This document shows, piece after piece, positions 36,186-46,471 of a stretch of 64,000 nt of DNA (positions are counted from its first letter, which is position 1; each line of letters begins with the position of its first letter). The notes below the pieces were generated by a model. The model searched no databases. It was not told the DNA's origin and worked only from the letters and a program-made list of their open reading frames with translations. Both the position numbers and the translations under genes were made by a program. Origin of the DNA: Taiwanofungus camphoratus (taxonomy: Eukaryota; Basidiomycota; Agaricomycetes; Polyporales; Taiwanofungaceae); contig CP021224.1 in the NCBI GenBank assembly GCA_003999685.1, positions 1,178,001 to 1,242,000 on the forward strand, given 5' to 3'.

Positions 36186-37755
36186 ATGTCGTTCTCCCTG
36201 TCGCACCTTGTCTCCGGCCTCTCGGCTTTGGCGTGTGTGGGTAGCGTGCTCGCCGTTCCAGCGCCCACGCCTCTCCTCGACGTTCAAACCCGCGAAGTCA
36301 CAAGACGTTCGACTCCGGCAGCTCCTCACTTCGTAGTTTACAGTGATAAATGGGTGTCTGGCGAGAATGGTCCTCCCGACCCGTCTGAGATCGAGGTACT
36401 TAGGGGCTCCTCCATCGCGTCGACAATGACTAACACGTGATTTCGATCAGGGCTTCAATGTCTTGTAAGTCGTTACTCGCCTTTCACTTCCAACATCGAC
36501 AAAGTTTGACATTTCTTCAGTGCCCTCTCTTTCCTGCTCACTTCAGGCGCTTCCGACCAAGCGCAAGAATGGGTTGAGATTGGTTCTTCCTCCCGCTCCA
36601 GCATCAAGTCCCAGTATGAATCCGCAGGCATCAGCCTGATCGTCTCGGCCTTCGGTTCGTCGGATACCCCTACTAGCTCTGGAGCCGATGCTGTCGATAC
36701 TGCCAACACCATGGCAGCTTGGGTGAAGGAATACGACCTAGATGGCATTGACGTGGATTATGAGGTGAGTGAAAGCCTTGTCCCCCTGATACATAAGCTT
36801 GCTCAAGAAAAATATGCAGGACTTCACCGCCATCAACGATGGCAATGGCGCTGTTTCGTGGCTTGCAAGCTTCACCAAGCAGCTTCGCAGCCAGCTTCCT
36901 CAAGGCCAGTACATCTTAACTCACGCTCGTAAGTTGGATTTCTGTCCGTTTGTATGGCCGCTTATAGTCCATGGTCCTGTCTTAAGCGGTTGCTCCGTGG
37001 TATGTAATTACTGCCTTTATTAGTTCCACGTTGGATGCTGATGACTGGCTTGTAGGTTCTCAAACAACGCGCAATTCGAGGGCGGTGCGTACCTTCAGGT
37101 TGACCAGCAAGTAGGCAGCATGATTGATTGGGTAAGTGCAGAATAGCACCTTATCGTGTGGTTGCTGATGGCGTCTTGGGGTGCAGTATAACGTTCAGGT
37201 AGAGCATTCGCTTATTTGCACGATGGAAGATACGCTAATGGTGTCTTATCTTTCCTACCATTCGAAGTTCTATAACCGTGAGTGTCATTTGGAAGTCATT
37301 TCATAAGATACTAACCTTATATGGATCCACAAACGATAGAGGGAACTGACGAATACACAACTTGCAACGGTCTACTCAATCAGTCCTCCAGCACTTGGCC
37401 CAACACGGCACTCTTCCAGATCGCGAACGCCGGTATTACCCTCGACAAGTTGGTGATTGGCAAGCCCGCGAACTCCGGTGACGCCAACAATGGCTACATA
37501 GACCCTTCAACACTAGCTGGATGTGTCCAGCAGGCTAAGAACCAAGGATGGGGTAAGTGGTTGTTACCATGCATGTCGATAGCGTTAACAGATGTGCACT
37601 GCTGCAGACGCGGGTGTCATGACCTGGGAGGTATGTATCTCTGCATCTGTTAGCGAGAACGATAAGCCAACGATTCCCTCGATGTACCCGACTAGTTCCC
37701 TGATGCTGCTGCTTCCTGGATTTCAACCGTGCGGGCTCAGGCGTTCCCGGAATGA
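36186..37755 (+). CDS. Secreted GH18 chitinase-like protein, tandem copy 1
   Basis: Predicted extracellular glycoside hydrolase family 18 enzyme acting on beta-1,4-GlcNAc bonds (chitin or chitin-like glycans). Residues 1-23 form a signal peptide (ending VGSVLAVPAP); a dibasic pair RR before STPAAPHFVVYSDKW suggests a cleaved propeptide. The GH18 signature DGIDVDYE is intact, with the catalytic Glu. Later landmarks: AQFEGGAYLQVDQQVG, DWYNVQFYNQG, KLVIGKPANSGDAN, GVMTWEFPDAAASW. No carbohydrate-binding module is seen. Eleven exons: 36186-36395, 36451-36464, 36521-36764, 36820-36928, 36987-36999, 37056-37131, 37187-37198, 37268-37277, 37340-37552, 37608-37630, 37696-37755. Four exons are only 10-14 nt. 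A paralog follows 1.5 kb downstream in the same direction. Confidence 0.92.
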
Positions 37756-39222
37756 ACGCGAAAATGAAATTTTGGTACAGGATCCGACAGCTTCTGCTTC
37801 TGTTGATCCTGCTTGGTGGTTTGGGGTTGAATTATGCTTTGGGTTATCTGCGCTGTTCTTGCTGTATTCACACTCGCTTCGGTCCATCTTTGTATCTTCG
37901 TTGTCTTCCGTTGCGTATCGAAGTAGATCACATGTTGAACATGACATCTTATCTCCAACATGTCGCCCGCCGTGCCATGAGCTTCTACTTTGCCGTGCGT
38001 GCAGTCTCAGTTCACTCATCCCACGACACGGACCACGGGGCTCCATATCTCTATCACTGACCATCAATGAGAGGGTCCGAAGAGACGGCGACAACTTGTT
38101 TTTTTCAACTGTCTCCAGCCCGCTAAGTTTGGCCCCGTACAGGCAGAATATTTTTATCTTATTCTTATTCATTGATTGAATCGCGGACGTTCTCGAATCC
38201 CAGATAGGAAGGTTGAGGCAACGTGATGTGCGCGCACACTTGCGCTACCAACCGCCTCGTAAAAAGATAACGTTTCACTCGGGCTAGGTGATACAGGCGC
38301 TATACATGCTATCCGTATGCTGCGTATCGCTCGGTAAGATAGTAAAGAAGACCATGATTTTTATGGGCTCTTTGGAACAATCTGGCATGCTATGCCGGTG
38401 CGGCATGCCTGTGGGTGTATACATGATACCCATGGCTATCGCATGCAAGTTGAGCTGGTAAGATACCCTCGCATCACATGGAATCTGAGCTAACTTCTGT
38501 GAGTCAGGCTAGATTTCCCTACCATGTCTGAATCAGCGTAGGGTCGCGTCGACGTGAAATTTGGAAGTTGCCTCGTTCGCGGTTCGATATTCAATATCTA
38601 TTTCCGGGGCCAGTGCTGTAATACTGGTCTCCGAGATGGCAAGATCTATGCATTAGGAAGTTGTCCTCCCAGAAGATGCCGTCTGATGTCAACCCGGCCA
38701 GGTGTCTTTCTGGGTGCTTATCCATTCTTTACGCCTTTCCACATCTCAACGAGCCACTCTGAGGCGTTACCACTCCGCATGGCCTGTTGTGCATTGAGCT
38801 ACTCTGTCAGATCTGATGAGGCACAAAGTTTGCATTCCATACGATACCAACAAATCAGACATGCGGTCTATGAATATCTCAAAGTCCAGTATGGCATCCC
38901 ACTTGTGGTAGCCATCTCATTGGTTATGCACCTTCGACTAAAATGGGCCACCTTTTCCAGGTAAGCTCTGTACATCTTCCTCCACCATACGGGCATTCTA
39001 GCTTGACTGAATGCGATAGATATGGAAAACAAACTGGCTCTGTTCCCCCTGACGCGTCCATATGACCCGTCTTCACGGGACACTCATGCTCATGGCTTCT
39101 GGATTTCCTTGACTCTCTCCCAGGGCCTATTTAATGTTCGGATTCGAGGACAATCTAACTTTGAGCGACTTGTCTACATCGCTTGTACAGGGTGCTGAAG
39201 CAGGGGCGCATCCAGTCACACC
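37756..39222. other. Spacer between the two GH18 genes
   Basis: About 1.47 kb. Open frames on both strands at 37600-38180 overlap each other and lack domains. A weak TATA-like TATTTAA (39128-39134) lies 89 bp before the second chitinase start. Confidence 0.5.
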
Positions 39223-40819
39223 ATGATCGCCATCTCTGTAGCTCGCCTGTTCGTTGGGGCGGCGCTTTGTGTTCTTGCGCACTTCAGTAGTGTGTTCGCA
39301 GCTCCTGCGCAGTTTGAGGGGTTGGACAAAAAAGCGCGAGACATCTTGGCTCGTTCTACACCTGCTGCTCCTCACTGGGTGGCTTACTGGGACAAATATA
39401 CATCGGGCGTAAATGGGGCACCGTCGGTCTCCGACCTTACAGTATGTCTAGCATCTCCAAAATCCGTAGATCATTTCAGATTGACGTCATCTGGCTATTA
39501 GGGCTACAATGTCTTGTAAGTCGTTCCTTCTATTTTTGACGGTGCTTTGGCGCCTAAATTAGACTTGGCGTTAGCATCCTAGCCTTCTTGCTGCTTGAAG
39601 GCGCCTGGGATAATGCCGAGTCATGGACCGAGCTTAGTGCTGACGATCGCTCGAGCATCAAATCCCAATACGAGTCCGCGGGCATCTCGCTAATGGTCTC
39701 TTGTTTTGGCTCTACGGATACGCCGACGACGAGCAATGCCGACCCCACAAGCACGGCTAATACCTTTGCTTCATGGGTCGTTGAATATGATCTGGACGGG
39801 ATCGACGTCGATTATGAGGTAGGTTTTCTGGCAATCTGATAAGTCTGGACTAATATCTGCCCTTCTCAGGACTTCGATGCGTTCGATGCAGGAACCGCGG
39901 AGGCATGGCTCGTGACGTTCACGCAGCAGCTTCGGTCTCAATTGCCCGAGGGCCAGTACATCATCACTCATGCTCGTAAGTCAATTCCGTGTATACTATA
40001 ATTCATTCTGACCGACTCGCGCGGAAAGCTGTTGCTCCATGGTACGTTGTCCAATTAGTCGGAATCTGTCGTCAACTTACTCCTCTCTTCAGGTTCTCTC
40101 CGAACATGTGGACTGGTGGAGGCTATCTCTACGTCGATCAGCAAGTCGGTGACATCATCGATTGGGTACGTCTTTTTGATCTGACCTATAGCATGTAAAC
40201 AGATGAGCTGATGACTTGTTACGATGATAGTACAACATTCAGGTCACAATAGTAACTTTCACCACGTTGCCATGTAACTGAACTTGATATTATTTACTTC
40301 GACGCAGTTCTACAACCGTCAGTACTTCTCGCTTGGATGACTATCCTACTCGAACTGACATGTTTATTTTCTTCTCCCCTTCAGAGGGATCTAGCGAGTA
40401 TACGACGTGTTCTGGCCTTCTTGACGAATCCAGTTCAACATATCCTGAGTCTGCTTTGTTCCAAATCGCTGACAACGGACCATCGCTCGATAAACTCGTG
40501 ATTGGCAAACCCGCGAACACCGGGGATGCGAACACAGGCTACATGGATCCATCCACACTTGCTGAGTGTCTCCAGACAGCTCAAGGACAGGGATGGGGTA
40601 AGTTTCATTTCCTTTTGTCTGTTGGTCACAGAGATCGTGTGCTAAATTATTGCATTTCCGAATCAGATGCCGGAGTGATGGTTTGGCAGGTGCGCGCCAT
40701 GACTTCTGAGCTCAGTAGACTTATTCACGTCCGTTGTGACTATGTGCGGCAAACAGTACCCTGACGCCGGTTCTTCTTGGATTGAAACCGTGCGCGCCGA
40801 TTCCTGGCCTGTCAACTGA
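39223..40819 (+). CDS. Secreted GH18 chitinase-like protein, tandem copy 2
   Basis: Paralog of the gene at 36186-37755, same fold and role. The signal peptide ends near SSVFAAPAQ, followed by LARSTPAAPHWVAYWDKY. The catalytic DGIDVDYE is intact. GGGYLYVDQQVGDIIDW, DWYNIQFYNQG, KLVIGKPANTGDANTGYMD and GVMVWQYPDAGSSW align with copy 1. Exon 1 is 39223-39441; the model needs the same tiny exons as copy 1: 40029-40041 (13 nt), 40231-40242 (12 nt), 40309-40318 (10 nt). Intron positions match while intron sequences do not, so the duplication is not recent. Stop 40817-40819 after WPVN. Two substitutions near the signature start (S to C in VSCFGSTDTP) are unlikely to affect catalysis. Confidence 0.92.
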
Positions 40820-43796
40820 TGATAATCAGTGCAGGTGGTTTACGAATTCAACAAGTAAGTCTCAGAACAGTCTTTGTGCGGCGAGATACTGACTGTGGTC
40901 TGTCATGAAGAAACATGATTTGACGTATTCGACATTTAAAGGAGATGGATTCACGATTTTTCATGACAGGTTTTTGGGTCTATTTTCGTCTCTTCGCTTG
41001 TTTCGGTTCTATCTTGTTCTGTTCCCCTTGGTAAAGGCATCACAGTCATAGATCGGCGTCTTCAAATTGTAGGAAGGAGAAACATTCTCGTCGTTAGGGG
41101 AGTCAAGCGTCCCGGTATTTGAGAGGGTGAAAATATGAGGTAGATAATTGTCGGTTGGTACCGGCGTCGTGAATGACAAATTGCACAATACCACCTTGAT
41201 GCTTGGCAGGAAAGAAGCAGAGTGCGTGAATCTGAGATAGTAGTCTGCAATCGGGTCCGAGCAGAAAGTGCATGACGACCTGCGGTCTCCAGGTACGACC
41301 CCACATGCTGTCATATGGTAGTGTACATTGTCAAAATGAAGAAGCAGTAAGCGTTAAGTGATGCCTCTGAGATGTAATCGGGCTCATGACAATGATTGCC
41401 AGTCTGAAGCTTAAAGATGCGAGCTTGTGAGAGGACCGTGGTGACCAATGCCGCCGAGTCGCCGACCGTGTATAAACCGAAAAGCCATCATCCATCAGCG
41501 TATCCTAGCGTACTGCGTGCATGCAACACAGCATAGTGTATAGTCAGGTACTCGACGATTTGCTGTCATGTGGGGAGGGAGCGGTCCTGCAGAACCATCG
41601 TCGCGCAATTCTTGCCCACCACTCCTGGGATTGAGATCGCGTACTTACATCGTGGTGCAGTCCTCGACTTCTGAGGGGAGACGAATTAGTGACTTGTGTC
41701 CGCCTCAGCCGTTTCCATTTTCCACTATGGACTATTGCCGACTTGTCATGGCCGACAGAGTTACATGTCTTCGGAGCGGATCGTCCTATGACCTGGGTGT
41801 TCCAACAGCGACACATACCTACGGAGCGAACTGGTCGCAGCCATGACGGCGAATGTCATGTGGTAACTACTCGGTGTTAAGCCCCAAAAATATCTCGCCT
41901 GTAAGCAGACAAGGTTTGTAAAATTGAAGAATTGAAAAGGGGGGGAGTTGCATAACTTCATAGGCGTCTGCCTAAAGAAGGAGAGGAGGCAGAAGTACGC
42001 GGACGGGTTCAGATGGTCAGGGATGAGTAATGGATAGTAACGGATAACAAATTCCCCTCTGAACTGTCCTCTTCCTTTCTGCACCCACCTTAACAAACAT
42101 CGATTGCGGGAGTCGGATTCGCAAGGTCAATGTGGGTGGTCCAAATATCCAGGGATCCATAGTACGTTGAACTGGAAAGGTGATTCTCACCCATCCCTTA
42201 ACGGATACATAGTAGGAGAGCATATGCTCAGTGATTACTGCATAAGCTACAAGGTCGTGGAATGCAGGAATCCCAGAGTTTTCTGTCGTCCGAAGCAGTC
42301 AATTCGTGCCTAAGGAGGAGAGTCATCGCACAGAGTGAAACGAGTAGCCACGAAGGAGGAAATGGAAATATCTGAATGGGCAGATGTTTATTTGACGGTA
42401 ACTTCAAGTATCCCAAACGGTCCAGCGTCTCCAAAGGACAGGAAGTGCGCGATGTCGCCTTGACAAAAAAGGCGCCATTCTGGGAACAAAGTGTGTTAAG
42501 AGCCTCGAGAAGCGTTGGGCACGAAGGATTCCATTTGAGACAGGGGATTGACCACGGTCCAGTTGGATGATCATGCTTGGTGACATTTGGTGGCTCTCGA
42601 AGCATCTTCAAGCCATTCTTGATGCTACGAGTCTCGTGGCGACCCGTTCGGTCCAGGCAGGCAATACGTGCCAATTATTCTAGTGTTCGAAGCAGGAAAG
42701 AGGTAGACTGAGCTCGTTGTTAATGCAAAAACATTTTCAAATCGTCTTGAAGTTTAACAGATGAGTGGTTGCTACCCGTCGTCGGTGACTGGAAACGAGG
42801 GATAGAAAACTGGCAGATGTGGTGCTAAATTAGACTGACAGTCCAAGGAAAAAACCGGAGAAATCTTGAAACCCCTGCGGCTCTGCCAAAACTCGAGGGA
42901 CAGGCCTACCGCTATGTTACCTTTCGACCTCAGGACGGTCTCGATCGGACCAGAGCCCTTTGAACCATTTTCAAATCTCCCCCCAGTCACCACAGGGTCT
43001 CGTCCATTCTGCGCCACGGTCGTACTACGGAGGTCCCTTACAGTCTTCGCTGGTCGTCTGGTTGCACCATCAAAACGTCGAGAGAACTCGTGCACATTCT
43101 GAAAGACCTGCAGAGGACTTGGCCATCAGGAAAAACGCAGGTAACCATGTAGCCGGATGTGCTACATCCCCAATCTATAGCACTGTATAGTGCTACAGAT
43201 TTGGTTGTAGTTGCCGTAGTATCGGGAGCTACCCTGATTTTTCCTGATGTGTCGGTGATTGTACGACATCGAAGGTGATAAGATGGACCTGCGGATTTTT
43301 CAAAGTGAGATCTCAAGCGGTGGGCGGATTTGACCAAACTGTAACCCTCAAAATTTCCCGGGATATCATTGCTCTCACAGCCGCAAATTGTCATCAGCCT
43401 AGGCCTTCGAATTGGCCGACAGCGGAATAAAGAAAAGTGAATACTCCAGCGTTCCAGACGGTTGGAGAATTCCCGGCACAATTTGAGCTTTCGAATTCAG
43501 CTATGATGTTGCAAAGCTGAAACAACAGAGCTGGCCATGCACTCCCGCGAACACTGCACCTTCGGGCGATGTCGATCGAAACCAGGCGACAAAAACACCG
43601 ACCACGCGCGTATCATGTGACGCTGACGGTGCTGTAATTCAGCCAGGATGGATATTCAATATCATGGGCTCTCTGGCATTGACGCAATTTCGTGGAAGAT
43701 ATGTGTCCTTTCCGTAGATGAATATCATGAACTGATCACAACGTACATGTTCAACTTTGGAAGATCGTCCGAACAACGAATGGTACGTGGGACCAT
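40820..43796. other. Gene-poor region with unassigned minus-strand frames
   Basis: About 3 kb. Minus-strand open frames of 101-148 codons occur at 41009-41314, 42228-42674, 42772-43095 and 43038-43481. None shows a domain, and I could not join them with convincing splice sites. A 126-bp foldback at 43124-43249 lies inside one of them. It may hold a decayed gene or be non-coding. Confidence 0.5.
43124..43249. repeat. 126-bp foldback element with 12-bp perfect terminal inverted repeats
   Basis: CATCAGGAAAAA (43124-43135) is repeated inverted at 43238-43249. Inside are further dyads: GATGT-GCT-ACATC near 43157, TAGCACT...AGTGCTA at 43178-43194, and CTACA...TGTAG after that. No clear target-site duplication is visible. 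It could be a small non-autonomous transposon or a structured non-coding sequence. Confidence 0.55.
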
Positions 43797-44380
43797 CTAA
43801 GCATTCTTCAGTGGATTCTCGAACTCCTGTCGAGTAGCATGGAAAGAAATCCAACCAGCATAGTCAGTATGTTCTCAATGGCTGTGCATCTATCGAGCCA
43901 ATTATGACGCACCTTCCTCTTGTCTGCCAGCTCACCGCGACCGGCCAGATATGCCGCTCCTGAATCCGCCCACACTTGGTAATCCGTAATCTTTGCCTCG
44001 TGGTCGAAGTCCAGCATGTACACAAACACCTCATCCCAGGACTGGCCTTCGCCCTGCCCCTCTGTCCACGTAAACTTTGCGGTGCCCTTGACACATACCT
44101 TCCTTGCTTCCGTGTCCACCGTCCATTCGCCAAAGACCATATCTTCGTACATTAGGTACTTCTGGAGAAGGGAGAAGTATGTTGTCACAGAGTTCGGACC
44201 CTTCGTTCCCGTGAACGGTCGCCCAAGGAATGGTGCGAGGACAGGTTCGCCGTATTCGAAGGCTGACACCTGGTGGGTGGTGGAGAAATAGGAGAGCAGG
44301 GTGTCCAGGTCGGACTTTTCAGCAAATGCTGTGCAGAGTGTTTGTGCAGAGGCTAGTAATTGTGCTCTTGTTAGTCCCAT
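43797..44380 (-). CDS. SnoaL/NTF2-like fold protein
   Basis: Predicted small soluble protein with the SnoaL-like (NTF2) alpha+beta barrel; family members include cyclases, isomerases and many proteins of unknown role. Seen: MGLTRAQLLASAQTLCTAFA, EPVLAPFLGRPFTG, YFSLLQKYLMYEDMVFGEW, GTAKFTWTEGQGEGQSWDEV, YMLDFDHEAKITDYQVWADS, ending LAGRGELADKRK. An 86-nt intron (donor GTGCGT right after KRK) would join a last exon ending in NPLKNA and stop at 43797. Without splicing the frame runs to a stop at 43808; the two ends differ. Start ATG 44380. A MITE begins 68 bp upstream, so the core promoter is partly transposon-derived or was displaced. Confidence 0.75.
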
Positions 44381-44448
44381 AGCGTGCGGTGAGTGTCAAG
44401 GAGTATGCAGAAATCGGATTTAAGGCACGAGGTCAGAAATCCCGGTTA

Positions 44449-44785
44449 CAGCAATCCTAAAAACGATAGCTCGTCTTGAGAAAAACTGCATTGGAGCCAG
44501 GTGGTTCCGGCGAACACGACGCGTGGGGAGCGATCTCGGGTGAGATGTGTTGGCGCACCGGCATCCTCATATAGCAGTGTTCGCGCCCACCGGTGGCGAC
44601 AATGAGGAATGGAAAATCTATGATAAATTCTACAGAATAAATGATGACATAGACTAGCCACTAATATATGAGCAGGTCCGAATGAAGATGGGCTCTCAGA
44701 TCTGCCGCAGCATTTGAGACCGGCAGGTGGCATCTGGCTCCAATGCAGTTTTTCTCAAAACGAGCTATCGTTTTTAGGATTGCTG
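44449..44785. mobile_element. MITE with ~52-bp terminal inverted repeats and TA target duplication
   Basis: The left arm (44446-44500, including flanking TTA) and the right arm (44734-44788) are inverted copies identical at 54 of 55 positions; the only difference is CGTCTTG against CGTTTTG. The element proper starts CAGCAATCC and ends GGATTGCTG, flanked on both sides by TA (44447-44448, 44786-44787). The 337-bp length, lack of coding capacity and TA flanks fit a non-autonomous element mobilised by a Tc1/mariner/pogo-type transposase. Near-identical arms suggest recent insertion. Confidence 0.85.
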
Positions 44786-45045
44786 TAAGCACCCAGGATC
44801 CCCCCCCCGGTGGGAGTTTTGTATGGAAGGCCCTTCCATAATGGGATGTATAGTTGCGGGCATGCGTTAGTTGTCAGGTGATTAGTGTCACTAACATGTC
44901 ACAGTGTAACACTAGGAGTTACCATATATGGCAGCATACCGGCATGTGATCAGTGGGATGGCTCACCGATAAGAAATTCCGGTTAAGGGGGTACCCCCCC
45001 TGTGTCTCGGCATCTGCCGGTGCATACCCCTTCAAGGTGAGCACG

Positions 45046-45125
45046 CACGTGCAGTGATGCGTGACCCTAACCCCAGGCGAGTGGCGCACGTGATGTGAGA
45101 CGGCCTTTTACGGACTATGCACGTG
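45046..45125. promoter_or_regulatory. Three CACGTG E-boxes
   Basis: Perfect palindromic CACGTG hexamers at 45046-45051, 45087-45092 and 45120-45125, spaced 41 and 33 bp, upstream of the gene at 45374. CACGTG is the core site of bHLH factors (Cbf1/Pho4/SREBP-like). Three in 80 bp is well above chance. Confidence 0.6.
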
Positions 45126-45286
45126 GTCTCAAGACATGCGGCGTGCGGACTTTGACGTAAACAGCAGCGTTTGTACGTACGATGGACCTACCCCGAGGCG
45201 CCTGCTGCGCCTACAGGTCTTTATCACTCTTCGCGGCTATTCTGTCGACGCTCTTTTCTTCTTCTTCTTTCATCTCCCCTCGTCTG

Positions 45287-45294
45287 TATATATA
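45287..45294 (+). promoter_or_regulatory. TATA box
   Basis: TATATATA lies 80 bp before the ATG at 45374, preceded by a CT-rich run (CTTCTTCTTCTTT). Confidence 0.6.
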
Positions 45295-45373
45295 GGCATC
45301 GCTTACTGCGGCTCGTTCCATTCTCCACTCGTTCCTTCCCTAGTCTCTCCGTGCTCGTTCAGGTTGTATAGAC

Positions 45374-46471
45374 ATGTCGGCATACCCGGAATACAACAAA
45401 GCACCCAACGTGGAGGTACTTGGACAGGGAGATGCGGAGATTCTTGAGCGAGGCCCGAAATGTGAGTCTGGGTAAGTGCCACCGTTCTTATCATTCTTGG
45501 GCAGCACCTTGAGCCAATTCTGGCCTTGTAGAAGTTTGGATGCTGCTCTCGCTTCTGCATCTCGCCGGACACTACGGTACGAGCACCAGATGAAAGATCT
45601 CGAAGTGCGTGCAATCCGTATTTTTCTCTAACACGTTTGACTCCGATCTCACGCTGTCATGCAGGCGAAGCTCGCGGTCGACCTTAGCAACTCTCGCGCT
45701 ATCAACAACCTGCTACAGGAAGTTCTCTCCGGGCTCCATGTACGTCCTCCCTTGGCTTCTCACGCACACTACCCCTTTTGATCTGTCTCCGAATTGCGGC
45801 GACTTGGCAACGATAGCAAAACCAGCGCCGGGCAGACGCCGCACTCACATCCACCGTCCCACACATCTCGCAATCCCTCGACGAGGACCTTGCCATCCTG
45901 TACGAGCTCGAGGAGCACCTGCCCCAGGTCGGGCGTCAGATACGGGATATCCGGCAGGTGTATGATCATGGCAGGGACAAGGTACGCTTCAGTGTCAGAC
46001 CATCTAGTCTGGGCCTGGTCTTGGCGTGATGCCGGGAAGTTGCTTGCCCCTGCGTGACGCTGTTTGGTTTGCGGGATGCTGACTCGCCTCTGTCGGACGC
46101 TGTCCAAATTTTCTGTGTGGTAGGCGCGCGACCTCATCAGTGCCCTCGAATGGATGAATACTCCAGTGTCGCTCCGTCTGCGCACGATTATATTTACACC
46201 GAACGCGCCTGTTAGCGCAAGGTGGAAGGCCCTCGTCGTGAGCGTTTTCTCTTCTATTGGTTCTTCCTCCGCTGTTCCATTTTTCTCTCCCCCTTCTATC
46301 TTGACGCCTATCTACCATTCGGAGTTGGCATGCTGACCGTCCGTGTCCCCGTAGCGCACGCTCTTTGCGCTCGTCTTCCTCGTGGGCGTGTGGATCGCGT
46401 GGATTACCCTCCGGGGTGCTATTCGCGCGCACAGGCAGCGGCTCGTCTGGGGCGAGCGTCTCATGAGCTGA
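45374..46471 (+). CDS. Small coiled-coil protein with a C-terminal membrane anchor, unknown function
   Basis: Six exons code for about 210 residues. The short N-terminus (MSAYPEYNKAPNVEVLGQGD) is followed by helical, heptad-like stretches (ASRRTLRYEHQMKDLEAKLA; ISQSLDEDLAILYELEEHLP; VGRQIRDIRQVYDHGRDKA) and one strong hydrophobic helix near the end (TLFALVFLVGVWIAWITL), then a short basic tail RAHRQRLVWGERLMS. The layout resembles tail-anchored or SNARE/BAR-adjacent proteins, but I recognise no family. Start ATG 45374 follows a TATA box and E-boxes. Splices used: ...CESG|SLDAAL, LE|AKLA, GLH|QNQRR, RDK|ARDLI, KALV|RTLFA; all keep the frame. Stop 46469-46471. Confidence 0.75.

Noticed and set aside
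37600-38180. Frames of 149-195 codons on both strands after chitinase 1
   Set aside because: The plus frame begins inside the last chitinase exons and the minus frame is its antisense shadow; neither has a domain.
44970-45010. GGGGGTACCCCCC palindrome and nearby C-runs as a possible second transposon end
   Set aside because: Only a simple short palindrome; no partner repeat found nearby.
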